DNA from: Antitrichia curtipendula
Lineage: Eukaryota > Streptophyta > Bryopsida > Hypnales > Leucodontaceae
DNA length: 64,000 bases
NCBI GenBank assembly: GCA_951230915.1
Contig: OX579640.1
Span: 13,598,981-13,662,980, forward strand
Reading direction: 5' to 3'
Shown here: positions 49,519 through 61,882 of the stretch, piece by piece
How positions within the stretch are numbered: position 1 is the first letter of the stretch
How the letters are laid out: each line of letters opens with the position of its first letter
Translations under genes and position numbers: made by a program
Notes under the pieces: generated by a model
What the model was told of the DNA's origin: nothing
What the model saw: only the letters and a program-made list of their open reading frames with translations
Databases searched by the model: none

Positions 49519-49712
49519 ATGCACACTATGCATTAGCAACCAACTTTTTTAGTCCTTCTTGATTGCAATTTTTGGAGTCTTGGGGCGTATAATATACCAT
49601 TGAAAAGGTATTTTTAAGACCTTTCTAATTAGTAAATCACACGCCCTATGACTCCAAAAATTGAAGTCTCAAACGGCAAAAGAAGATTTCAAGAAATACA
49701 TAGTGGGCATCT
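49519..49712. repeat. Imperfect palindrome, family R6 copy 3
   Basis: 'gatgcacactatgcattagc', 'tttttggagtcttggggcgt' and 'ataatataccattgaaaagg' face 'taaatcacacgccctatgac', 'tccaaaaattgaagtctc' and 'aatacatagtgggcatc'. It is preceded by gcggatggcaaggcggac, the same linker type as copy 1. The arms match over roughly 80 bases each with mismatches. Confidence 0.75.
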
Positions 49713-50646
49713 TCTTCAAGTAGTTGATCCTATAATTGGGCATAAAATGGACCTAAAGTGATCTTAAATTGGATATGTGTTGAACATTCAATGGACTGAA
49801 GATGAAGTGGGGTCACTTTCAAGTTCTTCAGATTTTGCTTTAGGATTCTTGAAGGGTTGGTTTAATGTGTACTGCAGTCCATTTTGAAATGTAATGACAT
49901 GTGTCCATTTATGTATTTAAATTGATAGTTGGCTAGCCAACTACTTTTGTACAAAGAATGAAGAATCTTACATTATTAAATTGTTACAATCACAGCCCAA
50001 ATTAAGAAAGGGAAGATCACATTTAGAACTACGCACTATCAAATGCCAGGAAATGAAGTGATCAATTAAAGAAACACTTTTAGCCCATATCACGTGTACA
50101 AAATTTTGCAGACAAAGTAAGAAAGTACTTATTATGCCAATCTAAAAATTGTCAAAAGTCTAAGCAATTAAGAACTTCTACCATCAACATTGCCTCCCAA
50201 ATAACATCCACATGCAAAGCAAGATCAGTAAGCAAAACACAATGCACAAAATATTTATTGTAATTTAGGTTAGTGCTCAATGCTTCAACTTCCTGTAAAT
50301 TTTCCGAGTAAAGTAAGCTGTTGAGAGCACAAAACACAAGTCAAATTTCTAATCTACAAAATACTGATGTTAATAGTTTGCTAATTTTTGTAAGAATGCC
50401 CTTTTTTTGAAAATGTGGGCTTGGTGTGTAGTTAGGGATCAATTGAAGATTCTCTTGTAATGCTGCAATGAAGAATACAAAACAACTAAAGGATTAGAAT
50501 TGTATGTGAACTAGTATGTAAGGACATGTTTAGAACTTATGGAGTCTTGGATATGAATCTTGTAAAAAATAGTAACTCTTGCAAAGACTAGAACACATTA
50601 CAAATAGCAAGGCTAAATAGGTTAAATTTCAATTCTATTATTAGAG
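49713..50646. other. Spacer upstream of the transposase remnant
   Basis: A 61-codon - frame at 50152-50337 is protein-like in composition (Leu/Glu/Val-rich) but has no recognised family. No terminal inverted repeat for the transposase was identified here. Confidence 0.35.
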
Positions 50647-53426
50647 ATGAATAGGTACATATTTGGACAAATAATGATGAAAACTTACAATATATTGTAT
50701 CTAGTGCTTGTTTTTGAAGGCATACTTGTAGGAAAGAGACAAAATTTTGTGAATTCTTACAATTGGAGGATGATGGATGATTCCAATGGAGACAATGAAA
50801 ACAATGGGGGGAGTGACAGCAATGGTAGAAGTGAATACAAGAAATCCCGCAATTGGGGGTTAAGTCAAGAAGATTATATTGCATCTGAGAACTTAAAAGA
50901 AAAAGAGTTAGATGATGATAACATACTCGCAAGATTTGAGTGGACAAACATGCATAAAGATGTAAGTGACCAAGATAAGATTGAAGAAGATAAGGAATCA
51001 ACAGAAGAAGGTCAACATTTGGAGGCTTACCTGTAACAAAGCCGGAGAGTCCTAGGGCAATCAAAAGATCCAGAACATTAATCTATTCTTTGACCATAGC
51101 CAAGAAGGGGATACTTGAACAAGGACAACACATTAAACAATGTTGGTATGCACTCAAAAGAAGCAACAAGCGAGAGCTTTCTAAATTTGGAGAATTACCT
51201 GGGTTTCAATCACAATATGAAGAACAATCAAATATAGAGCATAATGAAGACATTTGCTTATCACAACACAATACAACATCTAAGGTAACTCCACCTTCAT
51301 TCCCTACAATTTCAAAAACACTCAACAAGAGAATCTTGAAAAAAGGAAACATGACTCAAAAACAATTGGTTGAGGCTCTCAAGGAGATTGAAGATGGCAT
51401 GCCTATAAGAATTACGGCAATGAATCATAGCATTCCTTGTACTACATTAAGATGTCATGTATAAGGAACCACAAGAGGTAGAAGAAGAGGGAAGAAAGAG
51501 GTCTTATAAGACAAAGAAGAGGCATCTTTAGTCACTTACTTGCTTGAAATGTAGAATAGGGGCTATCCATTATACATAGGACAGCTCAAAGCAAAAGTCC
51601 ACGAATTTATTCAAATTAAAGTTACACCATTCAAGGATGATATTCCTGGACTAGGATGGATCAGATGCTTTTTGAATAGGCATCCGGAGCTATCCTTCAA
51701 GAAGGCACAACCATTACAGATGAATAGAGCAGCAACATTATGTCCAGAGAATGTGCAATCTTTTTATAAGAACTTGTCAAAGCTATATGAGAAGCATGCA
51801 TATCCACCACATCGAATTTAGAATTGCGATGAATCTGGTGCTTAAGTTGGAAAAGATGGAGGTAGTTATGTTAGAGCTAAAAAAAGGGTTCAAAATGTAC
51901 ACATGGTGGCTCCTACTCAAAAGGAATGGTTATCAATTCTAATATGCATAAATGCTGTAGGAGAAAAGCTTCCTAATTTCTACATCTTCAAAGGGAAAAA
52001 ACATAAATATGATTACCTTTAAAAGACTGGAAAGAAAGAGGCCACTATGGCTATGTAGCCAAAAGTCTGGATGACGCATATCATGTTCAAGGTTGGATCA
52101 AACATTTCATCAGCAATGTTAGAAAATACTGTAGCATCTTTCATGCTAATAGGTATTTGCTAATTTTAGATGGTCATAGCTCACATGTCACACTAGAAGT
52201 TGTTAAGACTACTATGTATATTAAGTGGACTAGACTTTTTAACTCTCTCTAGTCACACATCCCATGATTTGCAGCCACTTGATGTGGCACGCTTCAAACC
52301 TTTTAATGTGGCATTCAAAGCTTACCGGGATAAGTGGACTATCAATCATATGGGGAAGGCAGCCGCTATGGAAGATCTTGCTGCTTGGATTGCTCATGCC
52401 CTAAACAAAGCTCTAACACAGGAAAACATCACATTGAACTGGATTTAGGACAACAGGTATTTATCCTTTCAATGCAAAATCAATGAACAAAAATGTGGAC
52501 CAAATCAAACTTTCGAAAAAAACAAGAGAACAAAGCACAGAGAAGGCAATGGCCAATGATGATGACTGCCCTAATTTTCAAATTAGAGGCTTAGAAGAAT
52601 GGCAGATTCAAAAAAATTCTGATGAAGACATTTCTATTCTGCCTTAATGCAATCATTATTATGTGGAAGTTGAAGAAGAAAGCGAGGGAGACAAAGACAC
52701 AAATGAAGAAGAAAGAGTAGACAACCTTGATGTTGAAGATGTGCCACCTACCTATGAAGGCAATTTCTTTGAGCTTCCTAGGATTGAGTTGCCCAAAGTG
52801 AAGAAGACATTAAAAATAGGTGAGACCTTCATAGACTATTCCAAGTCCATCTGGATGACTCAAAAATATTACATAGAGTCACTAGAGCACATTGTACAAT
52901 GGAAAGAGGAGGCTGCACAAGAGAAAGATAATAAGACATTAGAGATGGTGGCAAAGAAAGCATAGAAATCAAAGGAGAAACCAACCCAAGGAAGTTGAAA
53001 AGCTAGCCAAAGAATCTTTAAGGAAGTTTATGAAGTAACACAAAAAAGCTTGGTCAGCTAAAAGTATAGCAACCTATGGTGACAAGCTGCATGCTTTTAT
53101 AAAGTCCATAACTACCAGGGGATTCCTAAAGTCACCTTATTGTGGCTTTTTTCCTCCAATTTGCAAAAAAATTCAAAAAAGAACCATAGAACGGAGGTGT
53201 GCTAAAAAAAAAGGGAGAAGATACTACCTTCCTCCCTCCTTTACTAGAGTTTCACAAGCCCTGGGAACATCCTACTTACCATAGCAATCCTTACTTCTAC
53301 AACCAAACTTTGCAACAATTGCTACTATACTACCCTATGCCATTTGGAGTAGGGAGTTGTCCTCCAATCAACTTCTCGAGAGCCTCTACATCTAGTAATG
53401 TGAAAGTATTGCACAGCCAACAATGA
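50647..53426 (+). pseudogene. Decayed DDE transposase, pogo/CENP-B/jerky type
   Basis: These transposases cut and paste Tc1/mariner-superfamily DNA elements. Collinear + strand pieces with stops and frameshifts: an acidic N-terminal stretch (50647-51036), a psq/CENP-B-type helix-turn-helix (about 51352-51462, MTQKQLVEALKEIEDGMPIR), then the region with HPELSFKKAQ. The catalytic core holds NCDESGA (first acidic residue, near 51826), LILDGHSSH (second, near 52160) and HTSHDLQPLDVARFKPF (third, near 52255-52310). It continues through AYRDKW and a GIYPFNAKSMN-like segment that is frameshifted, then an acidic/coiled tail (52663-52965). At least six in-frame stops and several frame changes interrupt it, so it cannot make a working enzyme. 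TIRs and TA duplication were not found. Confidence 0.82.
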
Positions 53427-56400
53427 GAATTGCTAACAATTATTAATGAGTAATATTGTCAAAAGAGAGCATTATCTAAAACATAGCTGCTAATTTGCAA
53501 GGTTGAAGTCATGTAAGGTCCTAGGATACACATACCAGTCTTTCAATTTTGTTGAAGATTGCAAGATATAGCTAAGGGACATTTGGAGTACAACAAGATG
53601 CACTGAAGTAAGGCACTTATGACATTTTATTTACAATCATGGATCAAGTAACTAAGAGTGGTTGCACTCATATTGTTTTTATTAAAAAATGCTATAGAAA
53701 TTCTCAATTTAGTCAAGCCATGGCTTACAACTATTGATTGTAGATGATTGATAGGGATACTAGAGTTGTAAACTGACTTGATGTATGCAAATGTGTTAGA
53801 TAAATGTGTTCATGTATCATTTCACTAGTCATGCATTACTACCTTCTTCACAAGTCCATGGGCCCTTTCCAATCTATGCACTCCAAAGTCAATGACCATC
53901 ACATTAGAGTTCCATATAAATAGTAAGCATTCACTGACAAGTTCAATCCTACTAGGAAATTCAATCACATCTAAGATAAACCACTTTAACTGAAATTGAA
54001 ATTTGCTTTATTAAATGTTGTTCAAAGAACAACAAATCAAATACATATTGCAAGGACCATGACACTTATTGCAAGGACTGACTATGTTTTTAAATGTTCA
54101 TATATAAATATACTAGTCTACTAGGTGCGTTGCCTTCACCTGTCAACTCCACAAAAAGGAATCAATATGTTGAGATTGAAGACAATGCTTACCAACATAT
54201 GACATTTAGTAGGTCAAAAAAGCAGCATAGGTCTTCCAAAGTCGACTTTTTTCAAAACTCCCTGACTTGCACCAACTCCAACATGTTTGTCTTTGTAACT
54301 TGTTGTGCCAACAATATTCGGAAATTCAGAATTCACTATTTTATTCTTTGTAGCTTGGGAATCTAAGAAGTCACATCATGAAATTATTTCTTTATAAAGG
54401 AAGATGTAGTACATTTGAAAGTTGAAGTTTAAGAAACAAGAATTGTCAAATCAGTGACCTAAATATGGTCAAATAGCAATACAACATTGAATATTCCTTA
54501 TAAACCACAACATTCTAATAGTAAGTACCTCACAACTATATTATACTTAACAAGAATATCAAAAGCCAGAAGTGTACACATTTGCTTCATCAACTGCAAG
54601 GCTAGATTATACATGGAGAGATGAGAAGTAACTTGTATTTAAACGTCTCATGCAAGCTACATTTAAAGATTTTCCTCATCTCTCTTTCTAGCATCTATGT
54701 GCCTTTACACATCTTGGACCACCCTCAGTTTATAGGTCTACTTCATCAGCAAAACTCGGTTCCTCTTGAAGAACTCCACCAAAGTCTGGTATTCCATTGT
54801 TTAAAATCCAGAGCACTTGCAATCAAGAATTTAAGCTTGAAATTTAGTCATGTTTTTCATACACATCATTTCTTTAACTACATCCTCAGAAGTACCAAGT
54901 GATTCAAGTATATATTGTAGTCAAAGAAATTCTTGTACAATCAGATAACTCAATAATTCTACAACTGTCGACCATGAGTAGAAACTATTAGAGCTTGAAG
55001 ACTTGAAACTAAAATGAAAGGAGCTCACTTGTTGATGATTACGTGAAGCACGTGCCAAAAAAGTGTGCTGTGCAAAGAAGCCAATTTAAAATGAGCACTT
55101 GCATCAGCTAAACAGTCTCACAGATCTGATAGTTACTATTTCAAGAATTGCATGCACCTTGTATACAACTCTACAAACGAACTCTAAGAGTGCTGGAATT
55201 ACAATTATGATTCCGTCCAATAAAGGACACTCAATGTTTAACTTGAACATCAGAACCAACATTCAATATTTGTTAGATACAGTGATAATTCATATGAGAT
55301 TGTTGATTAAAATATAATTTTTAATTGAAAATGACTGTAGCAGATTGGAGAACAACAAGAAAGAAGCACCACTTTGAACATATTATTGCAAACAACAAAG
55401 CAACTCATCCTATCTTCAAGTAGAAGATCCATTTCAAATGTGTAATAACATCCTTTAAAATATTGAGCCTTCTTCTAAATATTTTAAGAGAGTTCCACTC
55501 CACAAAACGGGCTATAGTGACTGCTAGAGTGACTAAAAAATAGTCCAAGGACATACCCGTCAAAGACACCTAGAAATCTGTTATAGATTGTAGCAAAATG
55601 GTCCATTGCACAAAGTAACACGTACAAAGTTGGATGATTGCATAAGTATTGCAAGTCAAACCTTCTAGTAGATTTAGTGACTAGTATCATAGTATGAAGA
55701 TGCTTGTCTACATACACAATTGAATGCATACACAAGTTAAAAAGAAGCCCATGAATATCATTCCTATTATCTTCATGCAAAATCTACAATCTGCCATTGG
55801 CGTTAAATCCTCATGAAAATGGATTACCATATTTATTTGGAAAAAAAACAGTCACGACATAGAATAGCTATTTATCCACAAATCACGAAATAGTCTATTA
55901 ACCTGGAAATGATGTTAAAATGCACACTAGTCATTTCAAGATGTAGCTTGGAGGTAATGTTTAAAAGATAAATGGTCACCAATACAAAATCGATATCAAT
56001 TTACTAATTGATGCACAAGAGCAGATATATATCGACACCTCCATTATCCCAAACAAGTGAAATTTCAAGCCATGGTTGCAAAACCACAGCCACATATTAT
56101 TGAAAAGAGGGTTCAGATGAAATTCACACGTACCATAGCTGACACCCATCCCTTCTACAGACTAGCATCTATGGAGTCGGATTCATTCACCCATCCAAAC
56201 AGGACCCATCATCCCAACACTTGATCAAAAAACTGACTTGGAAGCGTGGAACTTCCCGTAGTCATAGCGCAACCCAATGCCTGTAGCCAAATTCACTCAG
56301 GTAGAAACGTGTCATTGTTGCAAACATATGTCCCCACGGAGTATTAGTCATGCAACTTATCATTTGCACTAATTTTCAGCACATGTTTTATGGAGGATCT

Positions 56401-56740
56401 ATGATTAGAGGTTTAAAACTCTGCACCTTTGAAAGCTCTAGAGACGGGCACTAGGAAGAAGTCTAGGCACTCCCATATCTCCATCTTGGGAACAAAATGC
56501 AAGCTCTAAGTGAAGTTCCATGTTTGGAAGTTGGGACTTTTGTAGAGAAGGGCGGTGCCTATGGTGCCTGATGTGCCGGTGTTGACAACTCAACGCCCAC
56601 CAGGAGATTCGAGATCAAGTCGGGGCCTTATCAGATTGTGTTGGGATTGTGGAAGGAATGAGGGTTGTATCCAGAGAGGCCCACCGCAACGGGGTTCTGA
56701 GGTGCTTGACAAGAAAGAAAAAAATCGATGGAAAATCAGC
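53427..56740 (-). other. Unrecognised region with exon-like stretches
   Basis: On the - strand, about 55545-55785 is open for about 80 codons between an acceptor-like GATTGTAG and a donor-like GACGGGTATGT, with a Leu/His/Tyr-rich product. A second patch (about 54725-54810, -) reads NNGIPDFGGVLQEEPSFAD. At 56555-56749 (+) a GC-richer frame holds a Cys pair (CWDCGRNEGC). I could not join these into one gene, and none matches a family I know. They may be remnants of one broken gene. Confidence 0.3.
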
Positions 56741-57608
56741 AATGCATAATGTTTCTAATTGCTCCTAATTGCAACTTGTTTCTAGAAACAAATCCTACAT
56801 ATGATTGCCTACAACGTACAACCTCTATTAATGAGAGTCTAAGCTTGCTTTGGGGTACATTTATAATCAATACTTTCAAATTTTGTAGTTTATTGTCTAC
56901 ATTTATTAGTTCAAGCAAAATATAAGACCCTAGTATTTAGGCCTCTCATTAAGTTAATTTAATAACAATATGAGACCCTAATATTTGGGCCAAATTATCT
57001 TCCAAACACAACCGAGTTAGAATAAGAAATGAGAGTACTGTAAGACAAACAATTATCTTAGGCTGTCAAGGGAGCAAGAAACACGATGAACTCTCAACTC
57101 CGGATTGCATCAAGTGAATTTATGTCATCAAAAAAGGACAACAAAGACTTAACGTATCAATCATGGTATGCTTGCCCAGGAAGGAAGGACATGTTCTTGT
57201 GCTTGTTTGTCAACGTAGCTCCTGGCATCAAAAAATATGGATTGAAAAAAAGACTAGACCGGCCTAATAGAAGAATGATGTGGATGACTGATTGTGGACT
57301 ATTGAGGTAGTCTGCTTATAAAGGTACCTTTTAAAATTTTGATAGCATTTGGGGGAAGGCTAAATTCTTTTAGAACAATTTTCTGTAAATTTTTGTAGGA
57401 AAAAAAAGTGAAATTGGGATCTTATTCATGTCGTTTTGTATTTTTTGGACTAGTGTAGAATTAGTTATGAATTTTTGAAGATGAAACGTGGTGATCACTA
57501 AAAGCAATCACCTCTTGAAATGTACACTATTTATACATTAAAGAAAGTAAATTGTACCTTTGTGCTAGTGATCGCTTTTAGAGCAAGGTCACTTTTAGAG
57601 CACTCTAC

Positions 57609-58325
57609 TTTAAGGTGGGTACCCCCAAAACTGCCACTTTTTGCTTCTTTGCCTATGTACTAGAGTTATTCGTAAAGTCATCCCTAGTTTGATACCCAGT
57701 TTTAAACAAGCTCTTATACAAATTGGTGAAAGGAGGTAAAGCAAACCATATGGGATATGTAAATGGTTGGAGTTGTAAGTAACTTGTAAGAGCTTGGAGG
57801 AGCTCAATCTTAAAATAAACCCATATCCTTTGAGAGTTCATAAAGAATAGTGGATTTCATTATAAAAACAACCTCTCCACCCTCCATTCTCACAAATTGT
57901 CAATGTACAATTTCTGTGACAGGTAAACTCAGGTCCGAACTTTTTTAGGCACCATTTCGATGCGAAAGAAAGTTTGGTCCCAAGTTTTGTTTTGCTAGTG
58001 TTGATTGCGCGAGCTTTTTACTTTTTCACCTGCTTTTTTACATAAAGCAGGGCTTCAAACCCCAGTTTTACCTCTAAACTCGGATTTACTTTACGAATAA
58101 CTCTACTATTATTAGATTAGTCAAATTTTCATATTTTTCTTGTTGGCATTATACAAGTGAAAGGAGTGAGGTTCCAACACACCCAAAGGCTAGATAATGT
58201 CAATGCAAAGTTAGGAAGGAACAGAGTTTGATCAGTCTAAAACAATTTCTTTCACATGTTTAGGTACATAATTAATTTTGGAGATGTACACAAACTGAAG
58301 ATGGGAGTTTTTGATCAATGGCGTA
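57609..58325. mobile_element. R3-family element (second copy), split by an R2 insertion
   Basis: It starts TTTAAGGTGGGTACCCCCAA then aactgccac, like the copies at 22058 and 63067. After 50 bases it is interrupted by R2 (57663-58103). R3 resumes with ctattattagattagtcaaa, matching ctattattattagactagtc in the 22058 copy. The right boundary is approximate (a decayed 'gatgggagttttt' zone near 58300). Confidence 0.65.
57663..58103. mobile_element. R2 element (second copy), 441 bp, nested in R3
   Basis: The ends GAGTTATTCGTAAAGT and ACTTTACGAATAACTC are exact inverted copies, bordered by TA on both sides. Nearly the same length as 708-1149 and closely similar throughout in reverse orientation, which suggests fairly recent activity. 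Non-coding. Confidence 0.85.
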
Positions 58326-58533
58326 TCTGGGGGGGCCATCTTGTAATTCTCACTGATTCTCTATTGATATCATGCAAGACAAAGAATTGGAGTTTTTCTT
58401 CTTTATACAATGCTGTCAAAGAGATGAGAATAATTATATTTAAGATTAAACTCAACCTACACCTAAAAGCATCAAAATAAAGCATCTGCTTCAACATGAT
58501 GGTTTTTTAGGGAATAGAATATAGCAATGGTAA
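58326..58533. other. Short spacer
   Basis: No exon, RNA gene or repeat boundary was recognised; the 60-74 codon frames here are on opposite strands of the same bases. Confidence 0.4.
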
Positions 58534-58786
58534 TTAACTCTTGAGCGCCCCAATGCCTCAAATGTGGCCTTCCATAATTGAAAGGTTGCCATGTTTGACT
58601 ATTATATAATCTTTTCAATGGTTTGGTCAAAACAATTTTGTCTATTTTCTCATAGCTCCGAACCTATCTCCACTACTAATTTCTAAAGTCAATTTCTATA
58701 GATCTCATTTTGGGTGACAATTTGATTGGAATGAATTCAGATGGATCTAGAATTTGGTAAACATGCGTAGGAAGCTCAAGGGTTAA
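58534..58786. mobile_element. Small TTAA-flanked TIR element (253 bp)
   Basis: The left end is TTAACTCTTGAGCGC; the right end, read in reverse, is TTAACCCTTGAGCTTCC. TTAA borders both ends. Non-coding. The ends resemble those at 61654, so these form a short subfamily distinct from the 0.9-1.0 kb elements. Confidence 0.6.
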
Positions 58787-59189
58787 GCTTAAAATAAGAT
58801 CATCCATTTCCTCCTATTCTTAATTGTAAGTTAGGTTGCTATATTTCCAATTAGTTGTGGTGTAGGTGACAGCTCACATAGAGCAAGGTTAGCAGAAGTA
58901 GCAGAAATGTCCGGGAGGTGTACATTGAAAGCATGCAATGATCACAACATGTACATTGAAAGCCACAATTATCAATTGCATTGGTTTTGTGACCAGCCTA
59001 TGGTTGGAAATAGGTTTGCCTATATATCAAGAATTGGACAAAAATAAATTCACAAAAATAAATTTCATGGTAATTTTGTTTTTGAGGAAAAAAATGTAGA
59101 AAATGATGAAATCCTTTTAAAATCTATTTCTCTACACAGGAAAAAAAAAAAACCTTGAACTTCCTCATGCCGCAGATAGGCTAAATTGC

Positions 59190-59419
59190 TTAACCCTAGA
59201 AGAACGCGAAGGATCCTTGTGGTAATCAGAATTTCTGAAATCGTGGAAATAATTGGTATTAAAAAAATAATAATAATTCATTTGAATTCAAAATACCGTA
59301 GAAGATTTCTACTTTCCAAAACTAATTTTAAGGATGAATAATTGTATTTCTGTCCTACACATGAGAATGCCATGTCATTTATTGGACACTAAACATTTGC
59401 TACGTCCTTTCTAGGTTAA
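59190..59419. mobile_element. Small TTAA-flanked TIR element (230 bp)
   Basis: The left end is TTAACCCTAGAAGAACGC. The right end, read in reverse, is TTAACCTAGAAAGGACG. TTAA at both ends, non-coding, same size class as 58534 and 61654. The termini are weaker matches, so support is moderate. Confidence 0.5.
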
Positions 59420-59710
59420 GTGGTCATAACATTCAAGAGCCTTCAGAGAGGCTGCCTTTGCCTCTCTGAAGTCTTCATCCACGAAATGCATCCACATGTT
59501 ATTAATGTATGCTTCAGGACCGAGACAATGGCAGTACATTTATGGTACGATCTATTTTTTTGGCTAATTCTAGGACAAAATGTACAAACAAATAATTTTA
59601 AAGATAGATGGTCTGTCAAAACTCAAAGACTTCATTGAGTATTATACCATTGAAATCTAACCATTTGCTATTAATGATTTATTCTGATTTTTTTTGTAGA
59701 AAAGAGAAGC

Positions 59711-60288
59711 TCTTTATGTACACTTGGGGTGGTAGGAGATAGAACAACCCATGTGGGATATGTAATTTAGAGTTTGTAATTTCTCAACCGCTCTTAGTTA
59801 AGTCTAAAGTAGGAATTGTGTTAAAATTATAATTTCAGACCTCATTTAGGCATATTGTAATATCTTTTTTCAAAAAAAATTGAACTAAAAGAAGTTGGGG
59901 AATCAAGCTAAGTTTCATCTTCAAAAATCCGTTTTAAATTTAGATCTTCCACTCAAAAGTTATGGACAAATTTCAGAGAAGATGTATGAAAATGTCAAAA
60001 AAAAATCCTCTTAAACCCTTCTATGAAATTTGTCTATAACTTTTGAGTGGAAGATTAAAATCTCAAAAGGATTTTTGGAGATGAAATTAACTTGATTCTC
60101 CAACTTATTTTAGTTCAAAGTATTTTGAAAAAAGGTATTCCACTATGCCTAAATGAGGTCTGAAATTATAATTTTAACACAATTCCTACTTTAGACTTAA
60201 CTATGAGCGGTTGAGAAATTACAGACTCTAAATTACATATCCCACATGGGTTGTTCTACCTCCTACCACCCCATATGTACATAAAGAA
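59711..60288. mobile_element. Long foldback element, arms about 260 bp each
   Basis: Nearly the whole 578 bp is one inverted repeat. The outer ends tctttatgtaca and tgtacataaaga are followed by ggggtggtaggag facing ctcctaccacccc. The arms match with scattered mismatches through 'ggaattgtgttaaaattata' and 'acttttgagtggaagatt' to a short loop near 59990-60020. Non-coding. It would fold into a long hairpin if transcribed. Confidence 0.85.
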
Positions 60289-61653
60289 TTGTCTTCTAAT
60301 TCCAAATCACAAAACACGAATGGCTTACAATGCAATGTGAGGGAAATCAAACACTGAAATTATTAACCTCACTGAACTGTTTGTCATTTTTTTTAAGCTA
60401 TTTTTTTGTGTTATTCTGAAATTGAAAGTCTTCAATTTCCCAGTAACCGGATTGTGCAGTCAAGACCTTGGCACTGAGCAGAAGTCTGACATTATTGACG
60501 CGTGGCTTATTAGCTAATGTCGGGTGTGGAATATTCCACACCATTTCATCCTTTGGATGAAATGATGTGGAATATACCACATCATTCCGTCAGAGGGAAG
60601 GCAGCTGCTCTCACAGCTCTTGAATGTTATGGGTTGGAAATGGGTGATCATTGTGATATGTGAAGTTATGTTACTACACTAGCTGTGGGTATCCCACTCA
60701 CTAATGACCTCCAACACATGTGTGAGCTGTTTTGCTCATTGCATATAAGTTATTGGTGGAAATTACAACTGTACCCTCAGATGCCAACAAAAATCAAAAT
60801 TCAAAAAAACAATCAACCTCTCTACCTAACGGAAACCCTCGCAGTGTATTCTTCAACACACTTGTGTCAAAAAAAATCAAATTTCAAAAAACCATCCAAG
60901 ATGCAGCCGTAGGCTGAGGAGGGGCCACATCTAATGAAAGCTAGTTAGGCATGTACTGTTATGCTCACATGTACAGTGGGCTACAATTCATTTACGAATT
61001 TTTGGATCTTGCTAAGATTAGGAGAACTTTGGGAGGCCCATGTGCGATAAAAAATAAATGGAATTTCAAATTTTGAAATTGCGTTGGAATTACCTTGAAG
61101 TCTACTTTATCATCATTATAAACACACATACATAATTGAAAATTATATAAAGAGCTTGATGTTTTCTATATACTATGTACTATCTAGTGTTGCCAACATT
61201 TGTGAAAATTACAACTTGTATTAAATGGTACCTATAAGAAATGAATCTTCACAGTTGCTTTAGAGATATTTATTCTCATACCCCTTCAATTTCTTGTATG
61301 ACTTCTTGCTTGTTCTTCATCCAAATGCAAAAAATCTTTGACTATTCTCTATGAAATGGTAGATAGTGTATAAAAAGAATCCAAATTGTTGTGTAACTTA
61401 AAAAAATTTAATTTCACTTGTTATGAAATTGAAGTTCACTTTATTGCAATTCCAATACAATTTGCGGTTTCAAAATTGATTCATTTTTTAGTATGCTAAA
61501 GCTTTCTAAAGTTGTTGAACTTTCTAGTGAAAACTAAATGAAAAATTTGTAAATGAACTGTAGCCCACTATACATTCTCCCATTGTGACACGAGGAAGAG
61601 GGGGAGGCATTTGCCATGCAGAGGCTAAGGTAATATGTTCTTAAAGTGACCAT
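60289..61653. other. Spacer with one hairpin, nothing else recognised
   Basis: Apart from the palindrome at 60524-60590 there is no exon, RNA gene or element. The 75- and 61-codon + frames at 60685-60917 overlap in different frames and have no recognisable domain. Confidence 0.45.
60524..60590. repeat. Compact hairpin around GGAATATTCC
   Basis: The left arm ggaatattccacaccatttc and right arm gaaatgatgtggaatatacc are inverted copies with two mismatches across a short loop (atcctttggat, itself self-complementary). A further GGAATATTCC palindrome sits at the left tip. Confidence 0.75.
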
Positions 61654-61882
61654 TTAACCCTTAAGCGCTTCGATGTCCATTTTTTGGACGATGAACAGAG
61701 GGCTTGCAGGCACTGTTTCGTCCAACCAACTTCTCATTCATCCAATGTAACACTTGAATCTTGAAAAGACAACCTTCTTTAATGACCAATTTCATGAAGT
61801 TTTGGTAAATGTTATTTTTGTACAAAGATATAAGCAAAAATGTGCAAAATTTCAAAAAAAGATTGAAGTGTTAAGGAGTTAA
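61654..61882. mobile_element. Small TTAA-flanked TIR element (229 bp)
   Basis: The left end is TTAACCCTTAAGCGCTTCGA; the right end, read in reverse, is TTAACTCCTTAACACTTC. TTAA at both ends. Non-coding. The left end matches the 58534 element, placing it in the same short subfamily. Confidence 0.55.

Noticed and set aside
56555..56749. GC-richer + frame with CWDC..C, possibly a zinc-binding protein
   Set aside because: Too short, no supporting exons or family match; kept only as part of an unresolved region.
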